NCBI GenBank assembly: GCA_964523675.1
Contig: CAZFZT010000013.1
Span: 1-58,169, forward strand
Direction: 5' to 3'
DNA length: 58,169 nt
Source: CAZFZT01 sp964523675
GTDB taxonomy: Bacteria; Planctomycetota; Phycisphaerae; Phycisphaerales; SM1A02
In this document: positions 1 through 9,700 of the stretch, piece by piece
Layout: each line of letters starts with the position of its first letter
How positions within the stretch are numbered: the first letter of the stretch is position 1
The notes under the pieces: model-generated
What the model was told of the DNA's origin: nothing
The model's database searches: none
What the model saw: only the letters and a program-made list of their open reading frames with translations
Program-made: the position numbers and the translations under genes

Positions 1-2
1 AT

Positions 3-38
3 GTGAACAAGCGAAGTACTTCGGGAAACTGCGAATGA
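3..38 (+). CDS. 3' end of an upstream gene, possibly ExbB/TolQ-type channel protein (partial)
   Basis: The frame ending with TGA at 36-38 is open back to the window edge and overlaps the ATG of the next gene as ATGA. Only about eleven codons are visible (VNKRSTSGNCE), too few to recognise a family. ExbD pairs usually follow an ExbB/TolQ/MotA proton-channel gene, so that identity is an inference from position only. Confidence 0.3.
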   Translation: MNKRSTSGNCE

Positions 39-517
39 GCGCTCTTTTCAAACGTGGCAATGCTGAGATCGAGGCGAACATGACGCCGATGATTGATGTC
101 ACGTTCTTGTTGATCGTCTTCTTCGTGCTTGTTTCGCAAATCGTTGAAGCCGAGCATGTGCCAATGAACCTTGCGCAGCCGGAGCACGCGCCGACGCTGC
201 CGATGCCCGACGACCTGCGCACTGTCATCAATGTCATGCCGGGGCCGGACGGAACTGCGCTCGGCTACCGCGTGGGCTCTCGCACGTTTACAGCGGATTC
301 GACCGGTGTCGAGCAACTTGTGCAGCGACTCAGCGAACTGTTCGAAGCCAATCCCGCGCTTCAGGTGAATCTTCGTGCGGACCGCACGACGCACTTTCGT
401 CATGTCGAGCCGGCCGTTCGAGCAGTCTCACAAGCCGCCGCGCGATCGGGATCCGTCTCGAGTGCTGCCCGGCTCAATCTGGTGGTCAGTCGCGAGGAGA
501 TGCGCCATGGCAGATGA
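35..517 (+). CDS. ExbD/TolR-family biopolymer transport protein (first copy)
   Basis: This 160-residue inner-membrane protein belongs to the ExbD/TolR family. These proteins work with an ExbB/TolQ channel to convert proton-motive force into work on TonB- or Tol-type envelope partners. A short cytoplasmic N-terminus is followed by one membrane helix that opens with MTPMIDVTFLLIVFF. D21 matches the conserved membrane aspartate that carries the proton path. The remainder is a periplasmic domain. The ATG overlaps the stop of the preceding frame, and the 3' end overlaps the second exbD by 11 bases, so the genes are probably co-transcribed and translationally coupled. The partner channel gene lies outside the window, and the energised system cannot be named. 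Confidence 0.9.
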   Translation: MSALFKRGNAEIEANMTPMIDVTFLLIVFFVLVSQIVEAEHVPMNLAQPEHAPTLPMPDDLRTVINVMPGPDGTALGYRVGSRTFTADSTGVEQLVQRLSELFEANPALQVNLRADRTTHFRHVEPAVRAVSQAAARSGSVSSAARLNLVVSREEMRHGR

Positions 518-1013
518 GGCCGCCGCCAGCGAAATCATTGAACATCGACGAGTGCGCCAGCGCCGAAGCCCGCAACGCTCACGCATCGGCTTGAATATCA
601 CCGCGATGATCGACGTTGTCTTCCTGCTCCTGATCTATTTCATGGCTGCGACGAACTTCAAACTTGGCGAGGAGGTGTTCCGGATGGATCTGCCGCAGCG
701 CGGCCGGACCATCGCGGCAGATCCGTTTCAGATTGATGTCGAACCGTTGCGCATTGCTGTTTCGTCGGTCGATCGAGAGCGATATCACCTGCAGATTCAT
801 GGACCGCTTTCCTATGAACCTGCGTCCTTCGATGACCTGTTTCGATTTCTCGATCAACGCCGCGCTGGCGCAGGTCCAAGCGGCCTGTTTGAGAAGGATC
901 ACCCGCTCATTGTCGAGCCGGCCGGTTCGGCGCAGTGGGAGCATGCCATTGGGGCGTTCAACGCGGCCGTTCGCGCACAGTACACGAACGTCAGCTTTCA
1001 GAGTGCAGGATGA
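507..1013 (+). CDS. ExbD/TolR-family biopolymer transport protein (second copy)
   Basis: A second ExbD/TolR protein of 168 residues. A basic N-terminus (RRVRQRRSPQRSR) precedes a membrane helix with NITAMIDVVFLLLIYFM, in which D36 is the conserved aspartate, and then a periplasmic domain. The frame is open further upstream, but the ATG at 507 puts the basic stretch and helix in the usual place and overlaps the first exbD by only 11 bases. The two ExbD proteins are clearly diverged, which fits paralogues forming a heteromeric complex rather than a recent duplication. The stop overlaps the next start as ATGA. Confidence 0.88.
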   Translation: MADEAAASEIIEHRRVRQRRSPQRSRIGLNITAMIDVVFLLLIYFMAATNFKLGEEVFRMDLPQRGRTIAADPFQIDVEPLRIAVSSVDRERYHLQIHGPLSYEPASFDDLFRFLDQRRAGAGPSGLFEKDHPLIVEPAGSAQWEHAIGAFNAAVRAQYTNVSFQSAG

Positions 1014-3397
1014 TGCTGATCTCTCGCAGAATGCCGCTTCTGACGCAGATGCTGGTGACATTGCTCATCATCATGCTGGCGCCGCACGTGCATGGGCAGT
1101 CTGAACGCGCGGCCGCCATCGACCGCAAGCTCGCCGACCGCGCGGAGCTCATCAAGTGTGAACCGGACAATCCGCATCTCCTTGCGGAACAGGCAGCCGG
1201 GTTCTACTTTGACTACCTTGCTGTCGATGGCGCGGGGTGGATTACGCTGCTGGGCTTCCCGAACGAGTCACAGCGCGAGCGCGCCCGCACGGCTGGACGA
1301 CAGATCGATGAGTTGACTCGCCGTGCGCAACAGGCCGTTGAGCAGGAGATTCTTCGACTTGAATCGCTGCCGAATCTCGCCGACGATCTTGAACTACAAC
1401 GAGAGCGCCAACGCCTGATAGAAGAGGAGCGCGAGCGGCGACTGCCTTTTCTGATGGCGGTCGGCGCGGCCGTTCGCGCCCAAACGCAGAACCATCACGA
1501 TGCCCAGCGGCAAGAACTGCTGGAACGCGCGCTCGGCCAGCTGGAGAACCTCACTTCGCGCCTCACCGGGCCAATCGCTGCCCGAGCGAGAATGCATGCC
1601 GGACTTGCGGCTTCAGAACTCGCGCACTATCAAAAGGCCGACGAACTCCTCAAACGCGTTCAAGAAGCCGAGGACGTAGAAGCGATCGTCCAGTTTGCAG
1701 CAAGACTCCAGCTTGCGTCGAACGCGGATGGAGAGCGCGATCTGGAACGACTCGCTGCCGAACCGGCATACGCCCGCAGCTTGTTTCATCGATTGCTGGT
1801 TGCGGATCGGCTCTTTATGAAGCGGCGCGATCGATCGTTGGCAAACGCCGCTCAGGCCTATGGTTCACTGCTGGAGTTGCGGTTCGAGACGCCGGCCGAA
1901 CACGCACGAGCGGCCATCCTGTTACGTCTGGCGTGCGCAGCCGAAGACATTCCTCCCGCCGATCGCCCCCCGCTCGTCGTCTGCGCCATGGCTGAACGCG
2001 CGCTTACGCATGGCGCAGGCGATGATGTTGCGGAGTCAGTGCGCAGTGTACTCGCCAGGGACGTCATTTCCGAACGAGAGCGCGCACAGGCGATGCTCAC
2101 GCTGGCGCGCATCGAACACGCTTCCGGACACCACCTCGATGCCGCAGCGCATTACATTCAGTTCGCTGATGAGTATTCCGCTCAGCCGATTGCGGAACAT
2201 GCCATCGCCCTCGGCCTGTCATTGGCGGGCAATCGCTACAGTCATGCTCCAGCCGAATCGCGGGATGTGTTCCATCGCGGCCTCAACGTTGCGTTGTCGG
2301 CCTATCCACGCATTGCCGATATCGATCGTTGGCGCTTTATGGCTGCTCGCCTTGCACTGCATGAACGGCGCTTTGAAGATGCCATCTCCCACGTTGATGC
2401 GCTGAGCAAATCGCATGATCGATGGCTTGACGGCCAGTTGATCCGGCTGGAGGCCATGCAACAATTGGCAAACGACAATGTCGGCGTGAGTCAAGAGGAG
2501 AAACTATTCGACCAGATCATCGAAGTTGCGAGCAACCTCGACGCGCACCTCGGTGGCCTGATCGCAAGCGCGGATGACGAGCAAGCAATCCAGTTGCGAA
2601 AGAAGTCCCAGCAACTCCGCATCCATCGAAGCGCCGCACTGCTCGCAAGTGGCAACGCTGAAGGGGCTGTCGCAGCGCTTGAAGGGATCGAGAACGATCC
2701 GGCAACCGACAGCGCCGCCTTTGAAAGGGCTCTGACAATTCGCATTGAAGCCCTCCAAGTGTTGAGCCGTCCTGAGGACGTTCGGCGGCAGCTTCAAGTC
2801 TTCTTAGCCAAAGGGCGGCCGGATCGCGCCTCGGCCGTCGCCGGTTCAACTCTAGCGAATGTTCAACGGCGCATTGAAGAACTCCAGGATCGCGATCAGA
2901 ACGCGCAGGCGCAATCGATCATCCAGTTGGAGCTCGCCCCGCTCGCGGATCTGCTCGATGCGTGGATCCACAAGGACGATGCGCGGTCCGACTTCGGCCT
3001 TGCTCTACAGGTGGCCGCCGCGCACCGGACTGCGGGAAAGTTTGAAGAATCGCTGCGGCTCTATGACCTGCTGCTTCGAGAGCAGCCCAATGCGCTGCCG
3101 CTGTTGCTCGGCCGTGCCGAGGCGCTGTATCATCTTGGAATCGCAACAGGCGAGCAGGAGCAGTTGGGGCAGGCGATGACGATCTATCGCAGGTTGATCG
3201 CAGCCGGCTCAGGACGAGGACTCTACGATACATACTGGCTGGCGCAGCTGCGATCGCTTCAAATCCTTGACGCCACAGGACGAAACACCAATCAGATCGC
3301 ACCGCAGATCCAGCGACTGCGGCTACGCGACCCTGCTCTCGGTGGCGAGCAGTTGCGACCCAAATTTGAACGGCTCCAGAACAAGTATGCCAACTGA
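1010..3397 (+). CDS. Exported helical-repeat (TPR-like) protein of the ExbD operon
   Basis: A 795-residue protein with an N-terminal signal peptide (hydrophobic core LVTLLIIMLAP, likely cleavage after HVHGQ). The rest is almost entirely alpha-helical and rich in Ala, Leu, Glu and Arg. TPR-like helical pairs are visible, for example near residues 230-260 and 680-740. I chose the ATG at 1010 because it gives the signal peptide and an ATGA overlap with the second exbD; the frame is open upstream. No catalytic motif is seen. Its place as the last gene of an exbB/exbD-type operon suggests a periplasmic scaffold or adaptor partner, as for TPR proteins beside some Tol and TonB systems. That role is inferred only. 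Confidence 0.75.
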   Translation: MMLISRRMPLLTQMLVTLLIIMLAPHVHGQSERAAAIDRKLADRAELIKCEPDNPHLLAEQAAGFYFDYLAVDGAGWITLLGFPNESQRERARTAGRQIDELTRRAQQAVEQEILRLESLPNLADDLELQRERQRLIEEERERRLPFLMAVGAAVRAQTQNHHDAQRQELLERALGQLENLTSRLTGPIAARARMHAGLAASELAHYQKADELLKRVQEAEDVEAIVQFAARLQLASNADGERDLERLAAEPAYARSLFHRLLVADRLFMKRRDRSLANAAQAYGSLLELRFETPAEHARAAILLRLACAAEDIPPADRPPLVVCAMAERALTHGAGDDVAESVRSVLARDVISERERAQAMLTLARIEHASGHHLDAAAHYIQFADEYSAQPIAEHAIALGLSLAGNRYSHAPAESRDVFHRGLNVALSAYPRIADIDRWRFMAARLALHERRFEDAISHVDALSKSHDRWLDGQLIRLEAMQQLANDNVGVSQEEKLFDQIIEVASNLDAHLGGLIASADDEQAIQLRKKSQQLRIHRSAALLASGNAEGAVAALEGIENDPATDSAAFERALTIRIEALQVLSRPEDVRRQLQVFLAKGRPDRASAVAGSTLANVQRRIEELQDRDQNAQAQSIIQLELAPLADLLDAWIHKDDARSDFGLALQVAAAHRTAGKFEESLRLYDLLLREQPNALPLLLGRAEALYHLGIATGEQEQLGQAMTIYRRLIAAGSGRGLYDTYWLAQLRSLQILDATGRNTNQIAPQIQRLRLRDPALGGEQLRPKFERLQNKYAN

Positions 3398-3405
3398 ATT
3401 CAGAG

Positions 3406-4797
3406 TCAGTTCTTTTGCACCTTGGCTTTGGAATCCGCCGGAGTGGTGTCGATCGGCAGTGACTTGAGTTCCGCGCTTGCGACCTCGCGTACATCGGTTT
3501 CGATCGGGACCGGGGCTTCGATCTCGCTTTGGATCGTTGCGCCGAGTTCCCGCAAACGCCGCGTACTGGGCAAGACGCGCGATTCGAGCGATCCGATCGC
3601 CTTGTTGTAACAGGACGCCGCTGCATCAAGACTCTTGCCGACCCTCTCGAGATGATTGGTGAAGGTCGCCAATCGTTCATAGAGGTCACGACCCACATCT
3701 GCGATTTCCTTTGCGTTCTCGGCAATCGCCTCCTGCTGCCAGCCGTAGGCGATCGCGCGAAGCAGCGCGACAAGCAGCGTCGGCGTCGCGACAAGCACAT
3801 GCTGTTTCATGGCTTCCGCGTGAAGGTCGGGCTTCACTTCAAGCGCGGCATAAAGGGCGGATTCAAGCGGCATGAACATCACCACCAGCCGCGGCGTGCG
3901 CTCGAACTGATTCCAGTACCCCTTGCTTGAAAGTTGCCGCACATGAGTCTCGACCTGCCTCGCATGTCGCTGCATCTCCGCGCCACGCTCGGCGGCGGGA
4001 TCGATCGAGTTCAGGTACGCATCAAGTGAAACCTTGCTGTCCACGACGATCACGCCGCCGCCGGGCAGATGCACGACCATGTCCGGCCGATCGCGCGTTG
4101 CAGCGTCGTCGGTCTGCACCTGCTCGCGAAAATCGCAATGCTCGGTCATGCCGGCAAGCTCAACAACGTTGCGCAGTTGCATCTCACCCCACCGGCCACG
4201 TTGTTCGGGCCGGCGCAGCGCCGTGACCAGGCGCCCCGTCTCCGTGCCAAGCCGCTCGTGCGATGCGGAGATCACCTTGATCTGCTCTTCAAGCCCCTTG
4301 TAAGCCACCTCGCGCTTCTTCTCGAGTTCATGGACTGCGACATGATGTTTCTCAAGCAGTTCGCGTATTGGCTTGACGATCGAATCAATCGCCTGCTGCT
4401 TTTTCTCGACATCACCCTTCGCCTCGGCCATGAGCGTTTCAAATGCCTTCTTGGCGAGCGAAATGAACTGTTCGTTGTTGGCGCGAAGCGCCTCGGCTCC
4501 GGCGGCTCGAAACGTATCGGTGAGTTTCTTCTCGGCCTCTTCGAGCATCTGTCGCTGCCGCTCGTACTCGCTTTCCTTGACGCGCAGCCGCTCGGTCACG
4601 CTTGCCGCTTCGCGCTGGGCTTCCGACATCGCTGCCCGGATCTGCTCAAGTTCTTCACTGAGCCGCGTCACCTGATTGTCCAGGATCGACGCTCGTTGCT
4701 CAGCCGAGCCGACCCGGCGTTGGGCGATCGCCCAGGCGACCGCCGCGCCGAGCATCCCACCAAGAACGAGTCCCGCCATCGCCAGAATCCATTGCAT
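3406..4797 (-). CDS. rmuC: RmuC-family DNA recombination protein
   Basis: A 463-residue RmuC-like protein. RmuC proteins have a nuclease-like core and limit DNA inversion and rearrangement. The N-terminus carries one membrane helix (ILAMAGLVLGGMLGAAVAWA), followed by a long coiled coil of about 170 residues rich in Glu, Arg and Gln. The RmuC domain then follows, with RGRWGEMQLRNVVELAGM and, further on, VVHLPGGGVIVVDSKVSLDAY. The frame opens with TTG at 4800, but the ATG one codon in (4797) is the more natural start. The gene converges on the exported helical-repeat gene with only 8 bases between the two stops, so there is almost no room for a conventional terminator. Confidence 0.9.
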   Translation of the reverse strand: MQWILAMAGLVLGGMLGAAVAWAIAQRRVGSAEQRASILDNQVTRLSEELEQIRAAMSEAQREAASVTERLRVKESEYERQRQMLEEAEKKLTDTFRAAGAEALRANNEQFISLAKKAFETLMAEAKGDVEKKQQAIDSIVKPIRELLEKHHVAVHELEKKREVAYKGLEEQIKVISASHERLGTETGRLVTALRRPEQRGRWGEMQLRNVVELAGMTEHCDFREQVQTDDAATRDRPDMVVHLPGGGVIVVDSKVSLDAYLNSIDPAAERGAEMQRHARQVETHVRQLSSKGYWNQFERTPRLVVMFMPLESALYAALEVKPDLHAEAMKQHVLVATPTLLVALLRAIAYGWQQEAIAENAKEIADVGRDLYERLATFTNHLERVGKSLDAAASCYNKAIGSLESRVLPSTRRLRELGATIQSEIEAPVPIETDVREVASAELKSLPIDTTPADSKAKVQKN

Positions 4798-4905
4798 CAA
4801 TGCATGGTACTGGAACGTCGCGAATTCGCGAAATCGCGCGCCTCAAAGCACAGTGTCGCCGCACCTCAGCACCATTCAGCACAGCACCGCGAAGATTCAT
4901 GCGCC

Positions 4906-6525
4906 TCAGCCCCACTTGGCGAGAAGCATCAGCAGATCGCCTACGCCGACCATCGCATCGCGGTTGAAATCACCAACGCAACTCGAATGGCCATCTTCAC
5001 AGAGGCCCCAAAGGTTCAGCAACATGAGCAGGTCGCTCACGCCGACTGCCCCATCGCAGTCGAGATCAGTGCTCGCAGCCATTTCATTGCCGCCTTCGTC
5101 CTCCCACTCGCCCTGCACATGCTCGGGCACATTGCTGCACATGTCCGAATCTTCGATCACTGCACTGCTTTCATCATCGTTGGCGATCGCACCACCGCCG
5201 TCGCCTGCGACGTTCCGCTCAAGAACTGACCCGCGCACATAGACCTCACCACATGTGGTCACTGGAAGATCGGTTGCCGGATCAATCCAATCGATACAGC
5301 GGTTATAGATCGCGCCTCCGTATGATCCCGCGGTATTGCGAGCGAAGAGCGTGTCTTGCACATCGATGAGCGAGCATGCAGCGCTGTAGACCGAGCTACC
5401 GCAGCTCCCGGCAATCGCGCCGCCGTCCGCACCGGCGTCGTTGAGGCGGAAGACGCTGCCAATGACGGATAGGTCCGGGCAATGGACCTCGAGTTCACCA
5501 GCACAGAGTGTCTTCACCGCCCCACCAGATTCGGAAGATGAATTTGACTTGAAGTCGCTCCCGGAGATGGTTACTGCAAATCCACCGGCAATGCCGATCG
5601 CTGCGCCTTGCAATCCTGAGTTGTTCTCAAAGGTGGAGTCAATGACGCTCAGCGTTCGGCCCGGAGCCGATGTCCATGCCGACACCGCGCCGGAGGTGTG
5701 CTGACTGAACGAGCAAGAGATGATGCTGGCATCGGCTTGAGGGCCGATCCCAACCGCGCGAATCGCATTCCCTTCGAATGTGCAGCCCTGTAGCATCAAC
5801 TGACCTGCTGAAAAGAGCACACCGCCGGTTGACTCGACCGCTGCATTGTTCTTGAACGAACAATTCATCATGGCAACGTTCATGCCGCCGCGAAACGCTC
5901 CGCCAAAGCGCGCCATATTCTCGACAAAGACCGTCTCGATGATGGTCGCGCCGAGCACGTTGACATCTTCTGCGCCGGTGATGTCGCTATAGATTCCGCC
6001 GCCGTAGGTCGATGCAACGTTCTGCGCAAGGGTTGAACCGACGATCCATGGCTGCGCGCCGGAATTGATGTATGCGCCGCCGCCAATGGTGGCGGTGTTT
6101 CCGGTGATCACACAGTTACTGACGGTGGGAGCAGAATCTATGATGTACAAGCCGCCGCCGCGATAGCCGCCATGCGCCGGAGTGCCGGAGCCGCCAGTGA
6201 TGGCGAAGCCGTCGATGATGGAAGCAAAGTCTTCACCGCTCGTGAAGGACACCACGCTGCGCTGGCTGCCGGAGCCGTCGAGGATGGTCACCTCCGGCCC
6301 TTTGGAACTGCGCACCATGATCGCCTTGCCCAAGAAGCGAATTGCTTCGTTGTACACGCCGGGGGCGACCAGGATCTCATCCCCATGACTCGCCGCGTCG
6401 ATGGCAGCTTGTATGCTCGGGAAGTCGCCCGGAACGTGGAGTGTTTCTGCAAGTGCGCCCTCGGCCGCGCCTGAAGCGATGAGAGCGGCGACGATCAGGG
6501 TGCGCTGCGTCCTCGTGTACAGCAT
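4906..6525 (-). CDS. Secreted right-handed beta-helix protein with C-terminal dockerin-like repeats
   Basis: A secreted protein of 539 residues. A signal peptide (MLYTRTQRTLIVAALIASG, cleavage near ALA/ET) is followed by the typical opening of the family, with FPSIQAAIDAASHGDEILVA and a VYNEAIRFLGK stretch. About 350 residues of short Gly/Ala/Asn-rich coils then form a right-handed beta-helix of the pectin-lyase type. No polysaccharide-lyase catalytic set is obvious. The C-terminus carries two dockerin-like calcium-binding loops (DLDCDGAVGVSDLLMLL and DFNRDAMVGVGDLLMLL), a common ending of planctomycete exported proteins. AAGGAG at 6535-6540 sits 9 bases before the ATG at 6525 and abuts another ATG at 6534, so 6525 is preferred. 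No PEP-CTERM signal is present. Confidence 0.82.
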   Translation of the reverse strand: MLYTRTQRTLIVAALIASGAAEGALAETLHVPGDFPSIQAAIDAASHGDEILVAPGVYNEAIRFLGKAIMVRSSKGPEVTILDGSGSQRSVVSFTSGEDFASIIDGFAITGGSGTPAHGGYRGGGLYIIDSAPTVSNCVITGNTATIGGGAYINSGAQPWIVGSTLAQNVASTYGGGIYSDITGAEDVNVLGATIIETVFVENMARFGGAFRGGMNVAMMNCSFKNNAAVESTGGVLFSAGQLMLQGCTFEGNAIRAVGIGPQADASIISCSFSQHTSGAVSAWTSAPGRTLSVIDSTFENNSGLQGAAIGIAGGFAVTISGSDFKSNSSSESGGAVKTLCAGELEVHCPDLSVIGSVFRLNDAGADGGAIAGSCGSSVYSAACSLIDVQDTLFARNTAGSYGGAIYNRCIDWIDPATDLPVTTCGEVYVRGSVLERNVAGDGGGAIANDDESSAVIEDSDMCSNVPEHVQGEWEDEGGNEMAASTDLDCDGAVGVSDLLMLLNLWGLCEDGHSSCVGDFNRDAMVGVGDLLMLLAKWG

Positions 6526-6750
6526 GGGCGTCATCTCCTTATGCGGCTGCAGCAGCCAGAGAGCAGCGGATGACGCGGCCGAATACTGCGAGCATCCACA
6601 CGCACCTTCCGAATCGACTGCCAACAGACCGACCTTCACTGGAGCATACAACACGATTGGCGCGAATGTTGCAGAAATGCAACGGATACACGAATCGCGC
6701 CGAGCCGATATCTGGCTCTTTCCCACGCCTTGAGGGACGTGCCGCCTCAT

Positions 6751-9700
6751 TCAGACGTTGAAGTACTTCGCCTCCGGGTGATGGACGATGATTGCGCTCG
6801 TGGATTGTTCCGGATCGATCTGCCAGTTATCGGTCAATTCACATCCGATCCGCTCAGGTTTCAGGAGGCGGAAGAGCTTCTCCTGATCGCTCATCTCGGG
6901 GCAGGCCAGATAGCCGAATGAATAGCGGCTGCCGCGATATTTTTGTGTGAACAGGTCGCGAATCTTCGGCGAGTCGCCCGCCCCGATGCCGAGTTCCGCC
7001 CGAATCCGCTTGTGCCAGAGTTCAGCGAGCGCCTCCGCGGACTCGACGCCAATGCCGTGCATGTAGAGATACTCGGTGTACTCGTTGGACTCGAAGAGTT
7101 CCTTGGCCCGCTTGCTCACTTCCCGGCCCATGGTCACGCAGTGGAAGCCGACAACATCCTTCTCCCCCGATTCGGTCGAGCGGAAGAAGTCGCTGATGCA
7201 CAGTCGATCGCGCTTCGTCTGGCGCGGGAATGAAAACCGCTCTATCTCGCGTGCGTGGTCGTCCGGATCATAAATGATGAGGTCATCGCCATCGCTGTTG
7301 CACGGGAAATAGCCGTACACGACCTTCGGCTGGAGGATGCCTTCATCGCGGCAATGCGCCTTGAGCCGCTCAAAGATCGGCTGCACGACCTCTTCGAGGT
7401 TTCGCTCGTATTCCTCTGGCGACATCGCGCCCTTCTTGAATCCCCACTGGCCGCGAAACAGCGCGACCGTATTGATGAAGGGATACACCTCATCAAGGTC
7501 AATCGCATCAACGACACGTGAACCAAAGAATGGGGCACTGGGAACCTCGATATCGGTGGCGACCGTGGAGCGCACAACGACGGCGGTATCACCCGCCTCA
7601 ATCGTTGTGTCCGCGGCACGTGAAGCCGCGACCTTCTGCTCGACCTGCTCGCGCTTCGTGAGACGTTCTTGAATCTCCTCATCAAGAGAGGCAAGTTTGC
7701 TGTCCGCAAGGTGGTCGCAAATGCGCAGACCTTCAAATGCATCGCGCCCGTAGTAAAGCGGTCCCTTGTAAATGCCGCGCAAATGCGATTCCGCATAATG
7801 CCGCGTCAAAGCAGCGCCCCCGAGAAGAACCGGCACGTTCAGGCCACGCTCGTTGAGTTCGTGGAGATTCTGCTCCATCACGCCAACCGACTTGACGAGC
7901 AGGCCCGACATGCCCACGGCATCGGCCTGCGTTTCATTCAGCGCGTCGACGATCTGCGCAATCGGTTGTTTGATGCCGAGGTTGACAACTTCGTAGCCGT
8001 TGTTGGACAGAATGATGTCCACCAGGTTCTTGCCGATGTCGTGAACGTCGCCTGCAACGGTGGCGAGAACAATCTTCGCCTTGGGCCCGCCGCTGGTGCC
8101 ATGCTTCTCCATGTGCGGCTCAAGGAATGCAACCGACTTCTTCATCACCTGCGCCGACTGAAGCACGAACGGCAGTTGCATCTTGCCGGAGCCGAACAAC
8201 TCGCCGACGACCTTCATGCCGGCAAGAAGATGCTCGTTGATGATTTCAAGCGGCGAGTACTTCCCAAGCGCTTCGTCCAGATGCGCCTCAAGATCGCGAT
8301 CCTCTCCATCGATGATGTGCCGCTGAAGTCGTTCTTCGATCGTGAGGTTCGCATCGGCGGCGGCGTGCTGAGACGATTCGTCACCCTCAGGAAACAGTTC
8401 GATGAAGTGATGCAGCGGATCAAACTCCGCCGGTTTGCCCTCAGGACGGTTGTCGCCGCGGCGATCGAAGATCAGCCACTGCGCTGCTTCCCAGTGTTCA
8501 TCACTGATGCGGTTGCGCGGCAGGATCTTCGATGCGTGCACGATGGCCGACGTCAGGCCGCGCTTGAGCGCTTCATCAAGGAACACCGAGTTGAGAACAG
8601 CGCGTGCCGCAGGGCGCAAACCGAAACTGATGTTGGAGAGCCCGAGCAGTATGCCGCAGTTGGGAAAGCGCCTGGCGATGCGCTCTATGCCATCGAGCGT
8701 TTCCAGCCCCAGCCGGCGATCATCTTCCACACCGGTCGCAATGGTGAACGTGAGCGGATCGAAGAGCAGGTCGCGCTCATCAAGTCCCCACTTATTCGTG
8801 AACAGGTCATGCATGCGCGCGGCGATTTCCAGTTTGCGATCGGCCGTCTTCGCCATGCCCGCCTGCGGATCTTCATCGATCGTGAGCGCGACGCACGCCG
8901 CTCCATACCGCTTGAGCAGCGGACAAATGTCGTCGAAACGTTTCTCACCGTCTTCAAGGTTGATCGAATTGACGATGCATTTGCCTCCGGCGCGCTTAAG
9001 CCCTGCCTCGATCACCTTCGCTTCAGTCGAGTCCAGCATGAGCGGCACGTTGACCTGTCGTACGTATCGCGATACGACCTCGGTCATGTCGGCAACACCG
9101 TCCCTGCCGACGAAATCAACACACACATCAAGCAGGTGCGAGCCGTCCTTGACCTCATCGCGGGCCATCGACACCAGGCCATCCCAGTCTTCCTCATCAA
9201 GCAGCCGCTTGAATTTGCGTGAGCCGTTGGCATTCGTGCGCTCTGCGACGATGAGAAACGACGTGTCCTGTTTGAACTCGACGTAACTGTAAAGACTGGA
9301 GCAACCCGGCGCCTGCGGTTCGACTTCACGCTCCGCCGCTTGGGGCTTCGCCCGCTCAAGTTCCTGAACAAGAGCCCGAATATGCCCCGGCGAAGTTCCG
9401 CAGCATCCACCCACAATGTTGATGCCATGATCGCGCACGTACCGTGTCAAGGACTCTGCGAACGGCTGCTCCTTGAGCGGGAAGTGCGTCTTGCCTTCTA
9501 CAAGCGCGGGCAAACCGGCGTTGGGAATCACTGAGATGTAGCGGTCCCAGTGCTTGGAGAGGTAGGCGATGTGTTCTGCCATCTCAACCGGTCCGGTCGC
9601 GCAGTTGAGGCCGAGCACGGCAATGGGAAACATGCGCAGGGCATTGACGGCTGCGGCCACTTCGGTGCCGAGCAGCATCGTGCCGGTGGTTTCCATCGTA

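Noticed and set aside
7669..9222. 517-codon plus-strand frame opposite metH
   Set aside because: It is antisense to an unmistakable MetH over its whole length and shows no family motif; long antisense frames are expected in GC-rich DNA.
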